From contig BNVH01000016.1 of assembly GCA_025997955.1 (NCBI GenBank), forward strand, positions 1-48,646: a stretch of 48,646 nucleotides of DNA, in the 5' to 3' direction. The stretch is from Synergistales bacterium. Its GTDB lineage: Bacteria; Synergistota; Synergistia; Synergistales; Aminobacteriaceae. The position numbers and the translations under genes were made by a program. The notes under the pieces are model-generated. The model made no database searches. It had not been told where the DNA came from and worked only from the letters and a program-made list of their open reading frames with translations. This document shows, in pieces, positions 43,154 to 48,646 of the stretch (within the stretch, counting starts at the first letter, position 1; every line of letters starts with the position of its first letter).

Positions 43154-44302
43154 TCAGTCAGCGCCCACAACCTCCTTTATATATTCGTTAAAGAGCTTGT
43201 CAGCGACAGCTCTTTGACCTTTATGATTTACATGATGCTGGTCTACGTATGTCTTTGAGTTTGCCTGAGCGGAGCGCAACGTCTCGTAAAGGTCAACCGT
43301 ATTGATGCCCAAGTCGCCCTCAGCGAACGCGCTAATCCACGCGGCGGCTTTTTTCTGTTTTTTAGCGGGCGGGCGGTGATAACGGCAGTGCAAGACGTCG
43401 ACAACCACGTCGCCCGGAAGTATGTCCCCTTCCTTTATGCGCAAAAGCACCTGCTCGCCAAGCTGGTAGGCCAAAAGCCCGCCTACTATATTGTGAAAAT
43501 ACACTCCGTGGTTGGACACCTGCCACTTAGCGTTCTCACGTCCTCCGGACGCCTCGTTGATATGTCTTTGCAGCGTCGCGGCCAAAGTATTTCTGTCGTC
43601 GGCGCCGTAGCCGAAGCCCCAACAGCCGCCGAAGATATGTACGGTGTGCGCGAAGTCGTCCGGCGTGTCCGGCGTCAGCCGGTCTCCGCCTATCACGTTC
43701 AAAAACTCGCCGTAGGAGTCCGAAAACTTAATTATACCACCGTCCTCGAAGACGGGGATTTCTCTGAAAAGCTCGTCTATGTACTCGGGTGAATATTCTT
43801 CTATATCATCGTAAAGCTCGGCGAAATACGGAGGGTTTTTTCTGTGAACCTCTCTCATAAAGCCCCTGTCTTTATATTCATCGTTCCACTCTTCTATACC
43901 AAACTCCATGACCCCCGCCCAAAGGAGCAAGACGATTTTCACACCGTACCCCTTTAGCTGCTCAGAATACTGATAGCAGGCAAACTTGAGCTGAGCTAAA
44001 TTTATAAGATCGTCTACCGAAAGAACCTCCGTCTCGTCGTCCGCACATAAACGCATTGACTCGGCTTCGGGCTCTGTGAGCGTCACAAAGAAATCCGGCT
44101 TAATCAATGGGTCGTTCAAACGCGGCAATCCCCCCAAAACCGACATAGCGGCTTCGTTTGATATGACGGAGGGCGAGAGCACGACATTTTGAGCGCCCAC
44201 GGACACAAAAAAGTCCTCCGGAGGATAGCCAAGCTTAGCCATCTGACGCCACTGCCTCATCTGAAGATTCTTTTTTTTATCGTTAAGTTTCTCTTCGCCC
44301 AA
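43154..44302 (-). CDS. SGNH-hydrolase-like protein
   Basis: 382 residues, no signal peptide. HIFGGCWGFGYGADDRNT (222-239) has the layout of the first SGNH block, in which the catalytic Ser position is a Cys. HHVNHKGQRAVADKLF near the C-terminus gives the late histidine block. The N-terminal 200 residues, with DLINLAQLKFACYQY, I do not recognise. A TTG at 44300-44302 behind GGGGGCGAG is the start; an ATG at residue 15 is the alternative. It precedes the CitC-like gene, and the pair may act together in a small-molecule or glycan modification. Confidence 0.6.
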   Translation of the reverse strand: MGEEKLNDKKKNLQMRQWRQMAKLGYPPEDFFVSVGAQNVVLSPSVISNEAAMSVLGGLPRLNDPLIKPDFFVTLTEPEAESMRLCADDETEVLSVDDLINLAQLKFACYQYSEQLKGYGVKIVLLLWAGVMEFGIEEWNDEYKDRGFMREVHRKNPPYFAELYDDIEEYSPEYIDELFREIPVFEDGGIIKFSDSYGEFLNVIGGDRLTPDTPDDFAHTVHIFGGCWGFGYGADDRNTLAATLQRHINEASGGRENAKWQVSNHGVYFHNIVGGLLAYQLGEQVLLRIKEGDILPGDVVVDVLHCRYHRPPAKKQKKAAAWISAFAEGDLGINTVDLYETLRSAQANSKTYVDQHHVNHKGQRAVADKLFNEYIKEVVGAD

Positions 44303-44594
44303 TTTTTACTCGCCCCCGCAAAAATAATTAGCCCGTCTATGTTATCACTGCTTGGGGAGCAATACAAGCGTCGCTTTCTTCAAAAACTCCAAACAACCGT
44401 CATATAAAAACTCCTGCTCGCCCCTCTGCTATAATCTAACCATCAAAGAAATCTCAAATTACTATCGCCTCCGCATTTATAATTATACAAGAATAACTTT
44501 GTTGAACAAATGGTAAAATTAGGCTACTGTTGCGACGTCATTCCGCGCGGCAAAGGCGTCCGCTCAGAACGTAAATATTAGGAGGATAGATTTT

Positions 44595-44639
44595 TATGAA
44601 AGCGTCAGAAGCCATCGTATGTACGCTGAACGGGTCATA
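44595..44639 (+). pseudogene. Possible 5' remnant of an acetolactate-synthase-like gene
   Basis: GGAGG is followed at normal distance by an ATG and MKASEAIVCTLN, which resembles the N-terminus of acetolactate synthase large subunits; the frame then stops after 14 codons. A TTGAAC/TACTGT pair with 17-bp spacing (about 44501-44529) could be its promoter. Twelve residues are too few for certainty. Confidence 0.3.
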
Positions 44640-44917
44640 GTATCAGCTTCGGACATCAAGCAACACTTAGACCGAAAATTGCCGAACCTCTCTAAATTGT
44701 CTGTTTCGCGGAGAATTCCTTTGCCCCTTGTCATGGTGACACTGTACCCGGATGGCTCGATCTTTCCCTCTGGCGGCCTGCGGTCTTCTCTCAAGTGAGT
44801 TGCCCCTCCGGGAGAAGACTATGACGCAGAAAAAAAGACGATACGCGATACAAATAACAGTGAAGTTGGTATAATAACAAAAACCAGACAACTTTGAGGA
44901 TGGAGTGCGGCGTATGA
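44640..44917. other. Non-coding stretch without recognisable content
   Basis: Short open frames exist on both strands, for example a 51-codon frame on the plus strand ending near 44798 (LPLVMVTLYPDGSIFPSGG). None has a good start site or recognisable motif. The surroundings suggest decayed genes. Confidence 0.4.
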
Positions 44918-45181
44918 GTGAAAGCTGGGCGAATAGGCGAAGAAGACATTGACCCAAAGGTCAAGGGGGTATGGAAAATGCAGTTCAGGCCGATAGATGA
45001 TGTGGTCAAGGATATTTATCTGCGTTACGCAAGAGAGGGAGGCGTGGAAGAAGGCATGGAAAAGGGCATGGAAAAGGGCAAATTTGAGGTCGCGCGGAAA
45101 ATGCTTGCCCGCAAAATGTCCATCAGCGATATTATTGACATCACCGGACTAAACGAGCAGGATGTACTCTCAATCCAATAG
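44918..45181 (+). pseudogene. C-terminal remnant of an Rpn/PD-(D/E)XK transposase-like protein
   Basis: 87 residues. The end, ARKMLARKMSISDIIDITGL, is the typical C-terminal helix pair of the Rpn family (recombination-promoting nucleases), preceded by the usual EEGMEKGMEKGK helix. The catalytic nuclease half is missing, so this is a leftover piece. MEKG is directly repeated here. Confidence 0.6.
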
Positions 45182-45236
45182 ACACGGTCTTCTTGCTCAA
45201 TTATCAAATGGTCATAACAACATGTTATCACCCAAA

Positions 45237-45270
45237 AGAACAGCCGGGCGAAACTTCGCCCGGCTGTTCT
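45237..45270 (-). terminator. Terminator of the Synerg-CTERM protein gene
   Basis: Perfect 14-bp GC-rich stem (AGAACAGCCGGGCG / CGCCCGGCTGTTCT) with a 6-nt loop, followed on the minus strand by TTTTGGG. It lies 38 bp past the stop of the surface-protein gene, and may also serve the plus-strand remnant. Confidence 0.8.
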
Positions 45271-45308
45271 GTATCGCGCTGTCGCGTATCGCGTATCGCG
45301 CCGTAGCG

Positions 45309-48170
45309 CTATTTCTCTTTCCGTTTCATACCACACGCAAGGGGCAGCAGAGCAAGGGCGAAAACTCCAACTCCCGCGTCGCAGCCGCCGCTGCTTCTTC
45401 TTTTATCATCGTAATCGGGGTTATCTGGAGTTACGGGTTTGCCGAAGATAATCCGTCCGTTGACGATAACGACCGTATCGGCTCCGCTCATCGCCGGGGG
45501 ATAGGGGTTCGTCCCTCTGCCTTGGTCTGTTATCTCCGTGTGTCCGCCCGTGATGGAGATTGTCCCGTTTCCGTTATTTGCGTTGATGGCGTGCCCGCCG
45601 CCGAGCGCTTCAATAGTGTTCGTGCCGCCTGTTATCTTCACATTGTCCGTGTTGATAGCGTGGCCGGCGCCAAGCGCTTCGATGATGTTCACGCCGTTTG
45701 TTATCTCGACGCCGCCTGTCGCGTTTATGGCGTCGGCGTCCATGCTCGTGATATTCACGCCGCCGGTGGTGGATATTGTCGTCTTGCCTCCTGACGCCGT
45801 GCCTCCGCTGTTCGCTCCCGTCCCGTTGTTTGAAGCTATTACGTTTGCCGTGCCGGTGATGGTGATGTCTCCTCCGGCTTTTATGGCAGGTTCCGTGTTG
45901 CCCGTGCCGGTCACGTTTGCTTTGACTGTTCCGCTATCAATGTAAATATCCCCTTCTGAGGAAATGGCTGGGCCGTTAGTGTTGGATACTGAGAGAGTCT
46001 TGCCTACAGAGCCGGTTATTTTGAGAGAACCGCTTCCCGTTTTGACGATCTTGGGGACGTTTACGTTATCCGCTACGCGAACCGTTATCTCTGTCGTCTC
46101 GGAGGCGATTTTTATCTCGTCCTTAAGATCGCCGGTAAGCGTTAGGGTCTTTGTACTAGCGTCCCATGTCCAGCCAGTTCCAGACGCGTTATCACCGAGG
46201 TTTGTCCATTCGTTGCCGATAGTGACGTTGTTCAGTGGGTCAAGAGTAAGCGGCGCGGCGTTGGTGGTTACGTTCAATACAGGGCTTGCCTCAGACGCCA
46301 ATGTGTCAGATGTTTCCGCAACTCTCTGATAGAAAGTGTACGCTGTATTTGGACTCAGACCGCTGAACACGTTGCTTGTCTGCCATGTCTTGCCGTCTTT
46401 TGAAAACTCATACAAAGCGTTCGCCGTCAGCGTGACGGTGTTATACGTCTTTGTGTAGAGCGTTGGCGCGGAGGGCGCGGCGGGTGTTGCCTTGCCTACC
46501 GTAAAGCTCACGCCGAAGCTCGCTGAAATGCCATTGCTGTTGCTCACCGTGACCGTGGCGGTGTATGTTCCCAAAGCAAGCCCTGTGTTGGGCGTTATGG
46601 CGAATGTCGCCGTGCCGTTTGGCGTAGTGATACCAGCCGCCGCGTTATTGGCCGATATGGCGAAGCTCTCCGCGTCCCCGCCAGACAGCGCGACGGTAAG
46701 CGCCCCGGTAGCCGCCGTGCCCTTGTTTGTCACGGTGACGGTCAGCGGGGATTGCGCCGCGTAGCCGTAAGTCGCGCCGGTAAAAGTGTAAGTCCCCGTT
46801 TCGGAGAGCGATATACCGTACACCAACTCAAACACCGCCGTAATCGTATGATTGTCGTTCGTGATGTTCGGTATCGTCCAGCTCGTCACCGCGCCAACAT
46901 TCACGTTGTCCACCGTGACGGACACGATTTTGCAGCCCGCGTTCGGCGTGATTTTATAGGTCTGGCTCGCGCCGCTTACGACCTTCGTCGCGCCCGCGTT
47001 TGGATAAGCCGCAATCGTGCCGCCCGTGGCTTGCGTGACTGTGACGGCGCAGTAGGTGATGGTCGTGACGATCGTTGCGTCTGAGCCGTCTCCGCCGTTG
47101 CCGCCCCCGGAACCTATCTTTACGCCGTTACCGTTGCCGCCGGTTCCGCCGATTGCTGTTACTTTGCTTATATCCTCAATAATAATAATACTGTCAACCG
47201 CGCCAGCGGTTATGTTTGACCCGCCGCTGCCGATACCCGCGCCGCCGCCGCCCACACTGCCGCTACCGCCGGTTGCTGTTACCGTCGCGCCGCTTGTAAT
47301 CGTAATGTTGCCGCCGCTGCCGTTGCCACCACCACCAATACCCGCACCGCTGCCGGTGCTACTGCTGCCGCCACCGTTGGCGGTAATCATGCCGCCGTTT
47401 ATGATGATGTTGCCGCCCGAACCGCCGCCGCCGCCTATGCCCGCGCTGCCGCTGCTGCCATTGGCGGTAATGTTGCCGCCGTTGATGGTGATATTGCCGC
47501 CCGCGCCGCCCTGCCCACCGCCAATACCCGCGCCGATGCCGCCGCCGTTGGCGGTAATCGTACCGCCATTGATGGTAATGCTGCCGCCCGCGCCGTTAGC
47601 CCCACCGCCGATACCCGCGCTGCTCTGCCCGCCGTTGGCGGTAATGTTGCCGCCGTTGATGGTGATATTGCCGCCCGCGCCGTTATACCCGCCGATACCC
47701 GCGCTGTTGGCGCCGGCGGTGGCGGTCAACTTATCGGTTGCATCATTTGCGGCGTTAATGGTCAAAAATGAGCCGTCCGGGGCTTGCAGACCCGGGCGGG
47801 AATAGCCCTTCAAGACGTTATTCCCTACGAGGGTCAGGTTTACCGTCGCGCCGCTCATATCAAGGGCGGCGACATAATTGCCGGTGGTGCTTTGGGCTAT
47901 GTCCACGCCGCTCAGCGTAATGTTTGCCGTTGTGCCGCTTCGCACTACTACGCGGTTTGTGGTTGTCGTCCCCGTAATGGTTACGTCGCCAGAGACGGTG
48001 AATATCTTTGTGCCAGCGTCATACTTCCAGTTTGTGCCGCCTGCGGTCGCGCTGTCGTTTACGTCGATGGTGGTATCGTTGCTTGCCGCGTGAGACGCCC
48101 GCGTGAACGCCGGGACGAGGGTGAGCGTCATCACCAGCGCCAGCAGTATAAACAGAACTTTTTTGTTCAT
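45309..48170 (-). CDS. Secreted glycine-rich repeat protein with Synerg-CTERM anchor
   Basis: 953 residues. Signal peptide at 1-28 (MNKKVLFILLALVMTLTLVP...SHA). Residues about 40-140 and 665-760 are two related beta-rich modules (GTNWKYDAGTKIFTVSGDV; GTGWTWDASTKTLTLTGDL). Residues 156-317 are about six glycine-rich repeats of the form AGIGGG...GGNITINGGNITANGG. Residues about 375-440 resemble bacterial surface repeats (GGTIAAYPNAG). Immunoglobulin-like and fibronectin-like stretches follow. The C-terminus SSGGCDAGVG-helix-KRKEK is a Synerg-CTERM sorting signal. Likely an exported, surface-attached adhesin or binding protein. AAGGAGAG lies eight bases before the ATG. No operon partner is visible. 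Confidence 0.88.
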   Translation of the reverse strand: MNKKVLFILLALVMTLTLVPAFTRASHAASNDTTIDVNDSATAGGTNWKYDAGTKIFTVSGDVTITGTTTTNRVVVRSGTTANITLSGVDIAQSTTGNYVAALDMSGATVNLTLVGNNVLKGYSRPGLQAPDGSFLTINAANDATDKLTATAGANSAGIGGYNGAGGNITINGGNITANGGQSSAGIGGGANGAGGSITINGGTITANGGGIGAGIGGGQGGAGGNITINGGNITANGSSGSAGIGGGGGSGGNIIINGGMITANGGGSSSTGSGAGIGGGGNGSGGNITITSGATVTATGGSGSVGGGGAGIGSGGSNITAGAVDSIIIIEDISKVTAIGGTGGNGNGVKIGSGGGNGGDGSDATIVTTITYCAVTVTQATGGTIAAYPNAGATKVVSGASQTYKITPNAGCKIVSVTVDNVNVGAVTSWTIPNITNDNHTITAVFELVYGISLSETGTYTFTGATYGYAAQSPLTVTVTNKGTAATGALTVALSGGDAESFAISANNAAAGITTPNGTATFAITPNTGLALGTYTATVTVSNSNGISASFGVSFTVGKATPAAPSAPTLYTKTYNTVTLTANALYEFSKDGKTWQTSNVFSGLSPNTAYTFYQRVAETSDTLASEASPVLNVTTNAAPLTLDPLNNVTIGNEWTNLGDNASGTGWTWDASTKTLTLTGDLKDEIKIASETTEITVRVADNVNVPKIVKTGSGSLKITGSVGKTLSVSNTNGPAISSEGDIYIDSGTVKANVTGTGNTEPAIKAGGDITITGTANVIASNNGTGANSGGTASGGKTTISTTGGVNITSMDADAINATGGVEITNGVNIIEALGAGHAINTDNVKITGGTNTIEALGGGHAINANNGNGTISITGGHTEITDQGRGTNPYPPAMSGADTVVIVNGRIIFGKPVTPDNPDYDDKRRSSGGCDAGVGVFALALLPLACGMKRKEK
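47220..47705 (-). repeat. Intragenic repeats encoding glycine-rich modules
   Basis: About six imperfect copies of an 80-100 bp unit, recognisable by GTTGATGGTGATATTGCCGC and similar strings, encode the AGIGGG/GGNITINGG modules. Copies vary in length, consistent with past unequal recombination. Confidence 0.8.
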
Positions 48171-48294
48171 GACTTTCTCTCCTTTTGTTTTTTTGATTTT
48201 TAGCTTGCGAGTTTACCTTTCAAAAAAGAACGCGCCGTGGTAGATTCCAACCGCTCTCTGCGCCCTATGGGCTTGCTTCAGTGGGCGGAAACGC

Positions 48295-48338
48295 AAAAAA
48301 GGCGGCCATCTTCCGTGTAAACACGGAAAACAGCCGCC
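48295..48338 (-). terminator. Intrinsic terminator upstream of the surface-protein gene
   Basis: Outer stem GGCGGC (48333-48338 on the complementary strand) with GCCGCC, inner stem TTCCGTG/CACGGAA, and a run of six T on the minus strand (48300-48295). It would stop minus-strand transcripts arriving from the right, about 125 bp before the surface-protein start. It could end an upstream gene outside the window or act as a leader attenuator. Confidence 0.75.
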
Positions 48339-48391
48339 CGGTGGCGCGAGTATATTTGCTTTTAAGGCACGACCAAAGGACAGACTTATAC

Positions 48392-48646
<255 letters not shown>

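Noticed and set aside
47220..47705. Regularly spaced repeats considered as a CRISPR array
   Set aside because: The units are imperfect, in frame, and encode AGIGGG/GGNITINGG modules of one long gene.
47056..47805. 249-codon proline-rich open frame on the plus strand
   Set aside because: It is the antisense shadow of the glycine-rich repeats (Gly codons read as Pro/Ala) in a gene with a clear signal peptide and C-terminal anchor.
48171..48294. Possible riboswitch in front of the surface-protein gene
   Set aside because: There are small hairpins (GCCC-ATA-GGGC), but I could not match any known riboswitch core, including the cyclic-di-GMP types.

Overview
The window looks like chromosomal DNA of a member of the Synergistota, a phylum of mostly anaerobic, amino-acid-fermenting bacteria. 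The strongest marker is the C-terminus of the large secreted protein at 45309-48170. It ends in an SSGGC-x-AG motif, a hydrophobic stretch and a basic tail, which is the Synerg-CTERM type of sorting signal. An aspartate decarboxylase/antiporter pair, a WhiA homologue, a CsaB-type pyruvyl transferase and a joined mre/mrdA/min/rodA cluster fit this. The assignment is inferred from gene content; no searches were run.

Layout. 1-220: right end of an IS200/IS605-family element, abutting and recoding the end of asdA. 195-3531: aspT-asdA, an aspartate/alanine exchange and decarboxylation pair. 3663-5450: an ABC exporter half. 5601-8060: a LarA-like racemase and an aminotransferase. 8109-12918: a trp operon (trpD, a trpC-trpF fusion, trpB, trpA) with a complete leader-peptide attenuator: promoter, 21-residue peptide with four consecutive Trp codons, antiterminator and terminator. 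No trpE or trpG is next to it. 13068-15384: a NYN/LOTUS-like protein and WhiA. 15386-16663: an AAA-ATPase gene lacking its usual C-terminal nuclease domain.

16750-23235 is a surface-glycan locus. It holds two family-2 glycosyltransferases, each driven by a copy of the same 160-bp promoter cassette, a methyltransferase, a flippase-like membrane protein and a GT-C-like membrane protein. The methyltransferase gene has six copies of an octanucleotide (GCAAGAAA) that put its conserved-looking C-terminal tail out of frame, which is the arrangement of a phase-variable gene. 23351-28083 follows with csaB, an L,D-transpeptidase, a metallo-hydrolase, a cytidylate-kinase-like protein and tilS. 28064-31808 holds a phosphorelay: HPt protein, hybrid kinase and HD-GYP regulator. 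31831-34507 has a CCA-enzyme-like protein with damaged active sites, then mnmE.

34577-41262 (minus strand) is a shape and division cluster transcribed mreB-mreC-mreD-mrdA-minC-minD-minE-rodA, in which minC encodes only the C-terminal domain. Upstream on the same strand (41315-44302) are a metallo-hydrolase, dtd, a citrate-lyase-ligase-like nucleotidyltransferase and an SGNH-like protein. 44303-45236 is mostly decayed DNA. The window ends with the Synerg-CTERM surface protein and, upstream of it, a terminator and a 19-copy CTGT tetranucleotide tract.

A recurrent theme is short tandem DNA: octamer in the methyltransferase, 15-mer over the flippase start codon, 12-mer after the csaB promoter, decamer after mnmE, tetramer upstream of the surface protein. 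Several lie in or beside cell-surface genes. The best candidates for undescribed biology are the octamer-switched methyltransferase in its duplicated-promoter glycan locus and the complete trp attenuator.
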